From NCBI GenBank assembly GCA_963514095.1, contig OY741277.1, positions 11,248,137 to 11,312,136 of the forward strand: a stretch of 64,000 nt of DNA, given 5' to 3'. This DNA comes from Eutrigla gurnardus. Lineage: Eukaryota > Chordata > Actinopteri > Perciformes > Triglidae. How positions within the stretch are numbered: position 1 is the first letter of the stretch; each line of letters opens with the position of its first letter. A program made the position numbers and the translations under genes. The notes below the pieces were generated by a model. That model was not told where the DNA came from. It saw nothing but the letters and a program-made list of their open reading frames with translations, and made no database searches. Positions 1 through 13,200 of the stretch are shown here, piece after piece.

Positions 1-194
1 GAGTCCTTGACATCCATCAAACCCTGTTCTGTCTGACTGACTGAGGTGCATGAAGATACTTTAAGGGGTGAGTGCTTCACATCTTATCAGCTGGATGGTG
101 TGTGTTTTTCCCCTGGTAGATGTTTTGTTCACCTCTTTGTCTCCCTGTGCTTTTCTCCTTGTCCGGTGACATTACAGAGCTCGTGTCAGCGGAG

Positions 195-3100
195 ATGTTG
201 GCAGGTGCGTTAGTTCTGGGCACCATCCTTACAACTTTACCAGGTAAGAGAAAAACACAACAATACACAAGATTGTTTTTTCTCAATGAAGTATAAAAAT
301 GGAAAAGGTTTGACAAAGTATATTACTATTATTTAAGGTGGTGAAAAATGAGCTGTCATACTCCTCTATTATGAGATGTGTATTTGATTCCAGATATAGT
401 AAATGTTTCACACACGCTTGAACACAAGTGATAAGAGTTGAGAAATTAATCATAGGGTCCATTTTGCACATAAGGTCCTGCAGCCAGGTGCCCTTGCCTT
501 TACGCTGCAGTTATTTATAAGTATTGATTGGCTTTTGTGCAAGGTAGTCAGCCAGGCAGGCAGTTAGCAGCACAGGATGACACCACAGCTGCACATCAAG
601 GCTCCTTTACACTGCTTCAAATGGGACGTGTCACTCTCTGAGCGGATCAGGGCTGCGGTTTGACAAGTCTTTCTCTGAGGAGCCACATTGAAGGAAAAAA
701 TGTTCTTGTGGGCAGTGGAAATTTACACCTCTTTTAGTGTTTAAGTGTGTATTCCTTAAACTTCTGGTAGCTCATTTTAAATGGCAAGTAATGTTTGTGG
801 ATGTGACAGCCGGTAATGATTGTTTGTGTGGAACCCTGAACCGAAACATGACAGCAAATGACTCATATTTAGTGTGCATACTGTTCTTTTTTTGAGTGTA
901 TGTACACATATATTTGCATTTCTAGCTGTTAACGATCTCACATTTTTGAAAATGATGTCAAATTGTCCTGCAGGCATCCAGAGCAGGTGGAGTGTTTCAT
1001 TTTCTAGGAGGGAGATCTGTGTGTGGGCAGGAACAACTGTCACACTGCCTTGCCGTTATGACTACCCATCAGGTATCAAATCCATGTACAATCATGCATT
1101 TCAACAAGCTATGTTTTATTTTCAAATATTTCAAATGATTAATGAAGCCATTAAAATGTTCGGGATGCAACATGTATCCAAGTTCCACGCAAGCTGAGCT
1201 CAAAAAGTTACAGCCTTATTAGATTTCACTACTCTTTTTCCTCCTCTTGTGATTTTTTTGGTTTCCTTTAACTCCATAGGTCACACTGTGAAGAGAGTCA
1301 TGTGGTTCCGTGTGTCTCCAGAAGGTCGCAGGGAGTTCACTCACCACACCGACCCGAACGAGATCAGCCCGTCATACCGCGGACGCACACGGTACGAGAA
1401 ACATACTGTGATTTTTTGGAAAATCTGACACGCCGTAAACGTGAAATATTGCACAAACGTATGACAAATGAATCATGGGTTCCAGCTACATCGGAGGCAG
1501 CTACTCCAGCTGTTCAGTCCAGATTCGGGTTGTAAAGCTGAGTGATGCGGGCGAGTACCACTTCAGGTTTGAGACGGACCAACCACTGGGGAGATGGACC
1601 TCCCCGGACACCATCACTCTTGATGTAACAGGTAGTTTCACACAAACAAGACCTGTGCTGGACTCATCTAGTCGGGGTTCTTGTGCATGTGTGAGTGTCC
1701 GTTTATTTTTCAGACCTGCAGGTCCAGGTACATCCAGCCAGGCCTGCCAACATGTTTGGCTTGGGAGAGACTGTGTTTATAGGCTGCCAGGCCAGAGGAT
1801 GTGCTGCTCCAGGAAGGAGCCTTGCACTGTACAGGTATGTTATTGTACATGTGAATGTTTCATTGGTCACCCAGACGGCGGATCAGAGCATATAATGCAG
1901 TCGATATGATACTGTGCACACAGGAACGGATTAAACCTGGGCTCCTATGAGAAATGGATGATTGTCAACCGCTTTGACCAGCAGCAAGCTGGAGCGTACG
2001 CCTGTCGACCAATCCCACCACAGAACGTACAGTCACCATCCCTCTCACTGGCTCTGGGACGTGAGTAACCAAAACAGAATGCATGTTTTTTATCTGATCA
2101 TGATGTCAGGGGAACCAGCTGGATGCGAGTTTTGCTCTGATGTGTTTATGTTTTTATTTGAGACATCCAAGTAGATAGAAAACAACTTTTAACAAATCTG
2201 TTGTAGCAAAAATTAGATACTGTGCACTCCAGGTCCTAAAAGTGAAGCCAAAGTGGAAGTGCATTCCTTCTAATGGCCAGCAGGAGGCAGCTCATCTAGT
2301 TGTAAAAGAAGTCTGATTGCATAGAAGATCATGAGATGATCTTAATCGCTATAAAGTCTTCTTCAATACAGCATTCATTTAGTAAATTATGGCTAATTTG
2401 GAGCAACAACAGGGTATGGTTTAGGGCGTGGCTACCTTGTGATTGACAGGTCACGACCAGTGTCTGGGAGTTTTTCTGTGTTTTCGTCTTATAATTTTAA
2501 CAATTTCACAGTGTGTTTGTCAGTTCATGAAAGTTAATTGTTTGGGTTGCCTAAAAATCTCTTACTCAGCATTCAGTTGTACTTAGCTCCACCCACTCGC
2601 GTGACCTCTGTTTGCTTAAAACCAAGAATAGTCAAAATGTTGAACTTGAGGCTTAAATTATTGAACTTCATTTGACAAAGCATGAACTGCATTCGCACTT
2701 TCCATTATCCATATTTCCACTACCATCGTTTTCTGTCGCATTTCTTCCTCATATATCCTTCTATTCTCTGCCTTCTGTTTCCACTCTCTTCCCCCCTCCA
2801 GACAGTCCCCAGTCCACCTCCATAGCAGTCTCCCCAGTAGGGGAGGTGTCAGAGGGGGGTTCTCTCACTCTCACCTGCAGTAGTGACTCAGCTCCACCCG
2901 TCGAGAGCTTTGCATGGTTCAAAGGTACAGGACAGCATGTTTCCATGGTGTGTTCGCCACATATGATGACAGGACACTCACTGCTCAGTGACACATTCAC
3001 AGGCTCTGTTGTTGATATGAGCTGATGACATCTGCAATTGGACACATGAAATTCCCTAGAAGTTTTTGGTAGTTTCCTCTGGAATTTAAGGACCTTTGAA

Positions 3101-6100
3101 GAAAAGGTCTTGTCTTTAGATGATGCTTGTAATGTGAATTACACTTGTAGTGTGCATGTGTGCCTTTATCTGCCCTGCAGACATGGAGAGTGGCAGCATC
3201 CCAGACAGTTTCAGGCCCCAGCTCCGCCTGTCCCATCTCAAATACACAGACAGAGGGGAGTACTTCTGTGTGGCACGCAACTCACTTGGAACAGACCGCT
3301 CCAAACCTCTTCTTCTCAATGTCACTTGTGAGTGTGTTGGGTGTTTGTGTTGTGGTCAGAGACACGGCATCTTTACTTCAAACACTTACATGACCTTTGG
3401 GAACCCACGTTGAGTCTGGTTGTATGTTTCTATCTTGTCCTGTTGTGTAAATCTGTCAAAGGTTAGTCTGGGTTAAACGGATTAGGCAACAGCTCTATTC
3501 AGACTGCAGTCATAATGTGACTCTCCCATTATGGATTCAGTAAGAAGTGATACAAACTGCTGATTTTTCATACTTTTCCTTTTGTCTCGAGAATATGCAT
3601 CAAAATGCAGTAAAACTAAAGTGATTAATCAATTAATCAATAAGTCAGTCAACATAATATGTTTCTGCACTGGTTCCTGCTGCTACTGTATTATATCTTG
3701 ACTCTGGTTCTGCTTGTATGACTTTCCTGCATACCTAAAACTAAAAGGCCTGCTTATGATTGGTTGCCTTTCTCAACCAACTGTGTTCGATAGACATTCT
3801 TCTCTGAGAAGCTGTTAAAATAAAAACATGACCGTGAAAGTAACGATGCTCCTGTTTTTCTAGACTCTCCGAAGAACACGCGAGTGCTGGTGAGTCCTCC
3901 GGCCGACGTCAGAGAAGGCTCTTATGTAAACCTAAGCTGTGTTAGCCACGCCCACCCTCCCGCCTCCAGGTACGACCAACACTCCTCCTCCAGGTTTATC
4001 CATTTATACCAACTAATGCACAGCAGTGATGTTGTTTTTACTCATTGTGGTCAACCTTGTGGGTTTTTGTCATCATTATCATGATTTTTGCATTTTTTCA
4101 TCGTCATCTTGAAATTTTCTCTTCCATCTTATTTCTCAACTTATTTAATTCAGACTTTCACTTTGCTTCGAGGTGTTGTAAAGAAGGACTGGGCAAAAAG
4201 CCATTTAAATATTGATAAATATTCACCTATCCAATGTTATATAATCAAATTATTGAGGAATGGATATTAATGACCAAATATTATGCTATTGCTAATTGCC
4301 CAGTCCTACAATCATTTTCATCATCAGCAGCATCTTCACCATCCTCCTTCCTGCAGGTATGCTTGGTATCGTATCCTAGGTGACCAGGTGTTGGCTAAAG
4401 GAACCTTCCAGAACCTGACGTTCCCCTCAGTGCGTGCTCACCTCGCTGGTCAGTACTACTGTACGGTGTGGAACCGGCTAGGATACCAAACCTCGCCTGT
4501 TGCTACACTCACCATACTTTGTAAGTAGTGTGTGTGTGTGTGTGTGTGTGTGGGTGTGTGTGTGCCTGTTTGTTATAAATATTTATCTTTCTGCCTTTCC
4601 AGCCACCTCTTCTCAGCCTCTACTTGCTCTCCTCTCTTCCCTGTTTCTTTGCAAAACATCATTTAAAGACAAAAACACTCTGCATCCATATCTATCTCTC
4701 CAGACCCTCCAAAGAACACCTCCCTTCTGGCTCGTCCCTCCAGCGTGGTTGACGCTGGCCGACCTTTGACCTTGACCTGCAGCAGTCAGGCCAACCCAGC
4801 AGTGGACAACTTCACATGGCACCGCTTAGCTCTGGACGGGGGCTCTGTACAATGTTAGCATCGTAAAAATGTGGTTCCACTCAAGGTTAACATTACAACA
4901 TCATCAATACCTAACTCTATAACCTGTGCAAAATGCTTAAGGCGTGATGCTCCGCGTGCCTCTGGACTGTCTGCCGGTTACTGTCTGAAACAGTAAGCGG
5001 ACCTTCTCCCCTTGTGTGCTCCATGCAGCGTGGGGCAGCAAGTCCGGTCCTGTCTTCACCTTCTCAGAGGTCGGCCCGAGAGAGAGCGGCCAGTACTACT
5101 GTGAGGCCAGGAATCGGATCGGAGCCCACAGCTCTCCTGTCCTCACGGTCAGAGTCAGAGGTACGTAATGATTCATGCTTCTTTGTCTGGCTGGGCTGTC
5201 TGTGTTTTTAAAAAAACAAAAAAGTATTTTATATTTGTTAGTGCGGTGATATCGAACTATCCTATGAATCCTCCCCTGACTTTTCTTCGTGTACCACCAT
5301 GAGGTTCACATTTGTGGTTTCGAGTGAAATGTCTCCTAAGCTATTGAATGGATTGCTATGACATTTGGTAAACACATGTTCCCCTCCCTTAACTTTAATA
5401 AACTGTACTGTCAAACTGCACCTAAATACATCCTGAATGCAGCCTCACGCTCGCGGGGCTGGACTCTCTCTACACCAGAAGATGAATTGCTTCACGCTGT
5501 GTGCTCTGATATCGTAGCAACCTCTGAGACAAAGAAAAGTTGGCCATTTTCATTAGTTGTGAAGGTGTCGGAGTTGCATTCGCACTCAATCTGAAGGCTT
5601 TTAGTGGTCCATCTCTGCTGACACTCCCCAGCGTTCAACCGAGTGGTCGTGTACATTCTGAGTCATCGCGCATGCCGTTGTCACTGCAGGAAGTGTAATG
5701 GAAGAGATGAGGTGTCACTGATAAGCTTAGTGAAACACCTCTGCCCCGTTTTTACATCGATGTTTCTGATTATCTCGGAAAATGTTCCACCGGGGGAAGT
5801 TTGGAGAGTTTGAAATGATGAGTGATGAAACCTCCCTGTCACTATCGCAGCATGAGGTCCGGCCCTCAGTCTCCGTTGAGTATGGTCTCATGCACGGCTT
5901 CTGGCTGTTTGTCTATGAGTCATGGTGAGTCATGTACAGCCCTCTCACTATGAGGGGAGAGGAAGGGTGATGAGGTGTGGTGGAAAACTACTATTTGAGT
6001 CTAGACAGCTGAAGAAGTGGAGTTTGGTTTGGAAATCAGAACTGGAAACACGAGTCTCGAGTCTAGACGCCTGCAAGATGATGCACAGCTCTTTCCTCAT

Positions 6101-6615
6101 TCTTCACTTTCCCTGTTTCTATTTTGATATCTGTTGCACTTCTATTTTTATTCGTCTCATGTGTCCTCTCATTTCTTCTTGTCTTTATGTTGATAACCTC
6201 TATCATCGTCACGCTGGCAGGTCGTCTGAAGGTCATTGCTTTGGCGTCAGCAGTAGGGGTGTCGGCTGCACTCATCACTCTCACAGTGGCCATTATGATC
6301 AGGTGACAGGAAGTACAATGTTTACAGGATTTAAAAATATATATATTTATATATTATGGTTTGATAATGTTGTCCCTGTGTTTTCACAGTAAGAACATGC
6401 ACAGAGTCGACACAGAGTCAGGAGACTTAGCAAACAAGGTGCAGTACTTATTGTTCTATTATTTTTTAACTTCTCATTTTCTGTTTTTTGTTCAACCAGT
6501 AGGTGAAAAAACACTTTGGAGTAATAATCAGTCAGGAAACTTTTAATGTGTGATTTTCTCTCATTTTTTCTCACTTAAAGATTGTTAATTAAAACCAACC
6601 CTCAGTTTTACTCTG

Positions 6616-6685
<70 letters not shown>

Positions 6686-6862
6686 CCCCAGCGATTGTCA
6701 GTAACAGCTGACACCATGTTCTATGAGTCAGCCCAACAGACCTTTCCAGTGAAAAAGGGCAAGATGTCCGACATACCGGTACACGACTCACCCCACCATT
6801 TGAAAGTCTTATAACTCTGGAAAAAAAAGACAACAAATTTAACAAATTATCTGAATGTGTGT

Positions 6863-6906
<44 letters not shown>

Positions 6907-7549
6907 GAGGAGCCAGATGACTTAAGTGACAGCACTCACCCTGCCATCGTTCCTCTGAAGGATGCTCCACCAATCCCAGAAGTTGAAACTCACAGCCCCG
7001 CCCCCAACTACATCACAGTCCACTACTCCAAGTTGTCCAGGTACACACCACCTTCTTCTCCATCCATCCTCTGAACTACCACTCTCTGTCTCCTCCTTCC
7101 CTTCATCATTTACACCATCTGTCCGAGCTGTCGACCACAGCAGCAATCTACTGTTTCATGCCTTGCTTTTTATTTGACAACCACATTGGCTCTCTTGCTT
7201 TCTTCTTTATCGTCCAGTCATCGCCTTCTCTCTCTCACTCTTCTTTCCGTCTTTACTCTCGCTCTTCTGTGATATCCAACACCTTCCTCCCGTTTATGAG
7301 AGGACAATAAATTTCTCATCCCAGTTTTTTGGGACGTTAAAAACATTTCAATGCTTCTGGAGCAAAATGAAGAGCTGCTTTTATGATCTGCGTCAGATGT
7401 CCAGATGGACTCATATGGTTGCTGTTTGTTGTTGCTGTTGGTTCAGTGTGGACCAGGTGCAGGTCCACAACCTGCCACTGGGTGGTGATAAAAAGCCGAA
7501 GGATTCCTCCAAACTTGTTTACACTTTACTGCACCAGCCTCGTCACTGA
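195..7549 (+). CDS. Gene A: CD22/Siglec-like inhibitory receptor (5 Ig domains, two ITIMs)
   Basis: Seventeen exons join in phase to 646 codons: 195-243, 974-1072, 1280-1391, 1486-1631, 1714-1834, 1924-2060, 2802-2924, 3181-3327, 3864-3969, 4357-4520, 4704-4853, 5029-5160, 6221-6302, 6390-6438, 6692-6778, 6907-7040, 7447-7549. The order is signal peptide (MLAGALVLGT...), a Siglec-type V domain, four C2-type Ig domains, a membrane helix (VIALASAVGVSAALITLTVA) and a tail. The V domain has the N-terminal Trp (SRWSVSF), an extra Cys (EIC), the E-strand Cys (SSCSVQI) and the F-strand Arg (YHFRFE) that contacts sialic acid in Siglecs. The tail has two consensus ITIMs, VHYSKL and LVYTLL, which in known receptors recruit SHP phosphatases. 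The product should be a cell-surface glycan receptor on leukocytes that dampens signalling. Every Ig domain is split by an intron, unlike genes B and D. A CD22 orthologue is possible, but I cannot separate that from other teleost Siglec-like genes. Confidence 0.85.
2215..2560. repeat. Teleost interspersed repeat in gene A intron
   Basis: The stretch running from gtgaagccaaagtggaag through agggcgtggctaccttgtga resembles a dispersed non-coding repeat that I recall from many percomorph genomes. No long frame is open. It sits between domain 2 and domain 3 exons. Its boundaries are approximate and the family name is not known to me. Confidence 0.55.
5225..5580. repeat. Probable dispersed fish repeat in gene A intron
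   Basis: This segment of the 1-kb intron before the membrane exon contains the phrase attgaatggattgctatgac, seen in a common teleost interspersed repeat. No coding signal is visible. The rest of the intron up to 6220 shows nothing I recognise. Confidence 0.4.
6620..6684 (+). repeat. (TG)n tract before a tail exon of gene A
   Basis: An almost pure TG run of about 65 bases ends 7 bases before the acceptor of the 87-nt exon 6692-6778. Confidence 0.95.
6855..6903 (+). repeat. (TG)n tract fused to the acceptor of the ITIM exon
   Basis: This TG run of about 49 bases (one TA interruption) continues directly into the gcag acceptor of exon 6907-7040, which encodes the first ITIM. Confidence 0.95.
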
Positions 7550-7791
7550 CCGGGAGGGAAAAAAAGGTTTGGTATGACAGGTATGACACTTTAAAACTCT
7601 CAGGGTTGTCACTTACAAACCTCAGAGGCCGGTGTCTGTGTTTTTTTTTTACTCAAAATGGTCCCACATAACTTCATAGATTACATACATGAGAATTCGG
7701 TCACACCACGTATAGTAGGATGCTCAAAATTGATGAGGTTTTACAGTATTAAGGCAGATATGAAGAGGTGCAACAACCAAACATTTGCAGG

Positions 7792-7797
7792 AATAAA
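7792..7797 (+). terminator. Candidate polyadenylation signal of gene A
   Basis: AATAAA lies about 245 bases after the stop codon at 7547-7549, inside sequence with no further open exons. Confidence 0.4.
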
Positions 7798-10283
7798 GAA
7801 TTCAACTAAATATCATCTGAAAGAAATGTGATCTGTTCTATTCAAGATGTATTAACTGTACTTTATTTGTCAGCTCTGCTTATTCTAATCTGTTCTACTG
7901 TTCTCCATTGTTCTTTCTCATCTTCTTCTCCAGCCTTCCACACCTCAACCAATCACTTTACATCCATTCACACTGACAGGAAACAACTCCTGGTGAACTC
8001 TGGCGATGCCTTATCTGCTGTTCTGGGTCAGACATGTCGTTCTGGACTCTCCATAGTTCACCAGACCACAAGGACAACATGTGGTCCTGGTGCTGTCTGG
8101 GAGCTCCAAATCCATGTTGCATGTCTTTCTTTGTTGTTTTTTTTAATTAAAAGCATTCTACCACTGTATGCTGCCTGAAGTAACATTCAACCCATTGTGC
8201 TTGCATCCATATCCACAGTACAGTATACCTGCTGTTGCTCTTTAGTGGATGGCTGACTCTGAAATACAAGTGAATGTTGATGACACAGTATGACTGGATG
8301 CAGCAGCATCATTTGCATCCACTGAAAAGTGATAACCGTTTGTATTCCAACATAATTGTTACTAATAAAAAAAATACGCTTAAAGACATATTAGTGGAAG
8401 AAACCTGTAGAGTATTATTTTTTGACATATTTGAGGAATATGTAATATTTGAATTTTCACACTGTATTCACCAAATATTAACTTATATTGATTCCTAACT
8501 GCAACATTTATCAGTCTTTATAGCTTGCTTTCATTAAATCAATCTTTTCATTTTCATGCAGAGGAAGCAAAGCCAGCAATAATGTTAAATTACATGTTAT
8601 AGTTTGTTACACTGTAGAAAAATAAAATGTTTGTTGCATTTCTTTGCAAGAAATGAACAGCCCTGCTGAAAGGAAAGTGGTTGAGATGGGGGAAAGTGTA
8701 GTCAACAGTAAGAGTGATACGATGTTCAGATGAAGTTAATGAAAATCAGATTTAGGTTTTTCCTCTTACAGAAGAAAAAAGTGTCTTACGCTTCGTGAAA
8801 AGTATCATCCCAATCAACCAAGCTCATGCCACATTGTTAACTCAATAGCTTCTTTCATTCCAATAAAAGCAAATGTTATGTTTTGTAATTCTGAAGATGT
8901 AAAATGAGACGTGGTGTCCTGACAGTGAGCCATGTTTGGTTTGGTAACAAAACCAAAAATAATGGCAGCAATAAAGACATGTTATCAAAAACATCAGCAT
9001 GCATATCCGTTTTATTCTGTGGTAAACCCAAAGCACACTACTAAATCGAATATTACGTTTCAAAAATCTCCTGCTTCCTCTTATTCTCGTCTTTCCTCTC
9101 CTCTCTGTATTTCTACTTAAATACTGATCCTGAAATGTGTTTTATTATTGCTCCAGCGTGTCAGTCTGGTATCGGGATGTGTGAACGGTTCGGGGAGGGG
9201 ACGTGCTGGTAAAATGTTCATTCTGGTTTACTTCATCTTTTTGATTGACCACTCAAAGTTGATCACCTCATAAGATGCAGACGTTAAAGAGACGCACCTG
9301 ATTTAAAACACATTCATTCCTTGAAATACTCGAATAAACTTAGAGCCAGTTGCCAGAACTCAACTGACAACAGGACCAATGAAGCGGACGGAATATGTGG
9401 AGAGGGTCTGACGAGGGAACGAGATGCAGGTCAGCGGGGGAAACCAGGCAGAGCTGAAGAGGGAAGTGGAACCACCTGTGTGGATGGCCGTGTCGGTCAG
9501 GTGACGAGGAGAGTGGAGGGAAAACGCCACGTCAACATTACTCAAGTGTTCTTGTTTTTCCCTGTGAAATCTTGCTCTCTGCGATGAAAGTGTCACTATC
9601 GTCCCTTGACGTGGAGCTGTAGTGGAAGTATGTGGGTTGGGTAATGTGATCAAAGTTATGACAGGACAATAAAAAGTTATGTCATAATAAAAAGTCAAAA
9701 TGGTTCATGATGTTAATTAATAAAAGAGGCAAAAAAAATCTGCACATTTTGAATTTATAAGAGCAATGTTTTTCAGGCATGGTCTAATAATAAAAACATT
9801 TATTATTTTAGTGTAGCCTAATCCACCAGTCTGCGCGGTCCAGTGACACCACCCTGTGGACAGGCATGAAGCATGTTGTTGTTTCATGTCGGCCACAGAG
9901 AAAAGCTTTCAGAGACTTTCAACTTATAAGCCTTCAGTGGAAATGATCCCAAAACCATCACAGTGTTCACAGACAAAAAGCTCCTTCTTGCCCAAATTTT
10001 AAGTAACTGACTTTATTCATTTCTGACACAAGGCAGTCACACCCAGTAAATGTTGCTTAATTGTTCAAGATATAAGGAATATAATTAATATGGAAGTTAC
10101 TCACCCTCTGTCACCCTCCTACTTCTGCTTTTCACTCCACATAATCTCCTCCTGGAGCACCAAGTTATGAATCAGACTGCGTGTTTGTGAGTACAATAAC
10201 CTGACTTTCATTTGTTCCCTGCTGTTAACGGACTGCATAATAATCCGTGTCCTGTGTCATGATGTTGCAGGTTGATGTTAACA
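7798..10283. other. Intergenic stretch between genes A and B
   Basis: No exon with flanking splice sites is visible on either strand. A 67-bp segment at 9090-9156 recurs at 14933-14999 inside gene B. The rest is AT-rich, unremarkable sequence that presumably includes the promoter and 5' UTR of gene B near 10200-10283. Confidence 0.5.
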
Positions 10284-13200
10284 ATGGAATGTTTCATTCT
10301 GGTTATTCTGGTAATAATGCCAGGTAAGGAAAGTTAGGAAATATATTTTAAATGCATTTATAAAAAAAGTGAATTCAATCAAATATTATGTAACCACTGC
10401 TTTGAACTTTTAATTTCAGTATTTTATGAATGTTTTACCAAATCCTGTGGGAAAGATAGTTACAGCTAAATATAATTAAACTTTTTATTATTATTTTTGC
10501 CCAAAGGTGTCTGGAGTGGAGCCTGGAAAGTGACATACAGAGATCAGTGTGCTTTGAAAGGGGAGTCAGTAGTTATTAAGTGCGAGTATGACTATCCCTT
10601 CGGTCATATTGTCACTTCGGTCAGCTGGTCTAAACTCATGAACGTATCCGGCCAGTGGGATAAGGTTCTCCTTCAACAAATCCCTTCACCCCCAAACCAC
10701 TTTAACTATGTGGGCGACTACTGGAGCGACTGCAGTCTGAGGATCAACGATGTCCAACTCACTGATGAAGGAGATTATTTTTTCGCTTTTGCGACAACAC
10801 TCGACAGATGGAAATGTAAAGAATCAGCTCATTTGTCTGTAAGAGGTAATATAACTAAAGATGAGGGGAAAGTAACTTCATCGTGAATTAAATTTGTTTT
10901 CGTCAAAAGAATCAGTTCTTTCTTCTGCTTGTGATTTAGAGTTGATCACCGTTGTGCAGCCGAGCACCGTGACAGAGGGGGATAATGTCAGTCTGACCTG
11001 TGTGTCAGGCTGCCTTGCACCTTTAAACATCATCTGGTTCAGAGATGGACAACGTGTACCGAATGCGGACTTCAAGGCCAGGAGGAAGGATGCTGGCAGG
11101 TACCACTGTGCCGTCCTGGGACAGGAGACGGCCAGATCTGCCTCCGTGGCTCTCAATGTTCAATGTGAGTATTAGAAAAGAACATTTCATATTTTAAGCA
11201 GTTGCAATGTTCCTGTGTCTCAGTGATTCCAAGCCTGTGCTGTGTGTTGTGAAGAATTATTAGAAATATCTTTGCATTTTTTGCTTCATTCAGTGACGTA
11301 AGTGAGTAAACCCACTTTTTATCACTGATAACGATCAAGATTTATTTGTCAACTCTATGAGGCTAAAAATCCCGATCTCCTCCCAATCAGATGCTCCCAG
11401 TAGAGTCACGTTGTCAATGAGTCCATCAGTCGTGAAAGGAAGTTCGGTGACATTCACCTGCAGCAGTGATGCCAACCCACCTGTGACACAAAGTGGATAC
11501 AGCCTGTATAAAGACGAGCACTTTATCAGCTCAGGACAGAATCACACCATCTCTGACGTCCAGCCCGGCCACAGTGGACTGTACCACTGTCAGGCCTGGA
11601 ATAATATCAGCCAGATGTGCATCGACCTGATCAGCTCTAATGAAGTTCCCCTTGATGTACAGTGTAAGTGTGTTGCACTGACAAATCTAATCTCAAATGT
11701 GTTTGAATCTGTTACAGAAAACTGTATTGTAAACACACCGTTTAGATACACAGGTTATTTTTGTTATGCTGTGTTCAAGGGAAATTCACACTCGACAGTA
11801 AGAGGACAATGCCACATTCAAGTGACCATTCAAAGCCGTCTGGTATCAGAATGTGTGAAAGAAAAAGTTGAATATCCATCCATCCATCCATTTTCTTCCG
11901 CTTTATCCGGGACCGGGTCGCGGGGGCAGCTGCCTGAGCAGGGACGCCCAGACTTCCCTCTCCCCGGACACTTCCCCCAGCTCCTCCGGGAGGACCCCAA
12001 GGCGTTCCCAGGCCAGCCGGGTGACATAGTCACTCCAGCGTGTCCTGGGTCTTCCTCGGGGTCTCCTCCCGGTGGGACATGCCTGGAACACCTCCCGAGG
12101 GAGGCGTCCAGGGGGCATCCGATACAGATGCCCGAGCCACCTCAACTGGCTCCTCTCGATGTGGAGGAGCAGCGCCTCTACTCCGAGCTCCTCCCGTGTG
12201 ACGGAGCTCCTCACCCTATCTCTAAGGGAGCGCCCCGCCACCCTGCGGAGGAAGCTCATTTCGGCCGCTTGTATCCGGGATCTTATTCTTTCGGTCATGA
12301 CCCAAAGTTCATGACCATAGGTGAGGGTAGGAACGTAGATTGACCGGTAAATTGAGAGCTTCGCCTTTCGGCTCAGCTCTCTCTTTACCACGACGGACCG
12401 ATACAACGACTGCATTACTGCAGCCGCTGCACCGATCCGCCTGTCAATCTCACGTTCCATCCTTCCCTCACTCGTGAACAAGACCCCAAGATACTTAAAC
12501 TCCTCCACTTGAGGCAGGAACTCCCCCCCGACCTGGAGGGAGCAAGCCACCTTTTTCCGGTCGAGAACCATGGCCTCAGATTTGGAGGTGCTAATCCTCA
12601 TCCCGGCTGCTTCACACTCGGCTGCAAACCGCCCCAGGGCATGCTGGAGGTCCTGGCTCGAAGGAGCCAACAGGACCACATCGTCTGCAAAAAGCAGGGA
12701 TGAAATCCAGTGGCTCCCGAACCAGATCCCCTCCGGCCCACGGCTGCGCCTAGAAATCCTGTCCATAAAAATAATGAACAGGACCGGTGACAAAGGGCAG
12801 CCCTGCCGGAGTCCAACATGCACCTGAAACAGGTCTGACTTACTGCCGGCAATGCGAACCAAGCTCCTGCTCCGGTCATACAGGGACCGAACAGCCCTTA
12901 GCAGAGGGCCCCCGACCCCGTACTCCCGAAGTACCTCCCACAGAATGCCACGAGGAACACGGTCGAATGCCTTCTCCAAGTCCACAAAACACATGTGGAC
13001 TGGTTGGGCAAACTCCCATGAACCCTCGAGCACCCTGCAGAGGGTATAGAGCTGGTCCAGTGTTCCACGGCCAGGACGAAAACCGCATTGTTCCTCCTGA
13101 ATCTGAGGTTCGACTATCGGCCGAATTTTCCTCTCCAGTACCCTGGAATAGACTTTCCCGGGGAGGCTGAGAAGTGTGATCCCCCGATAGTTGGAACACA

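Noticed and set aside
6585..6935. Minus-strand ORF rich in Thr-His repeats
   Set aside because: It is a translation of the TG microsatellites opposite gene A exons.
11357..12343. Plus-strand ORF of 328 codons running from gene B domain 3 into the LINE
   Set aside because: Only 11391-11663 is a real exon. The rest is intron read-through and the antisense strand of the LINE.
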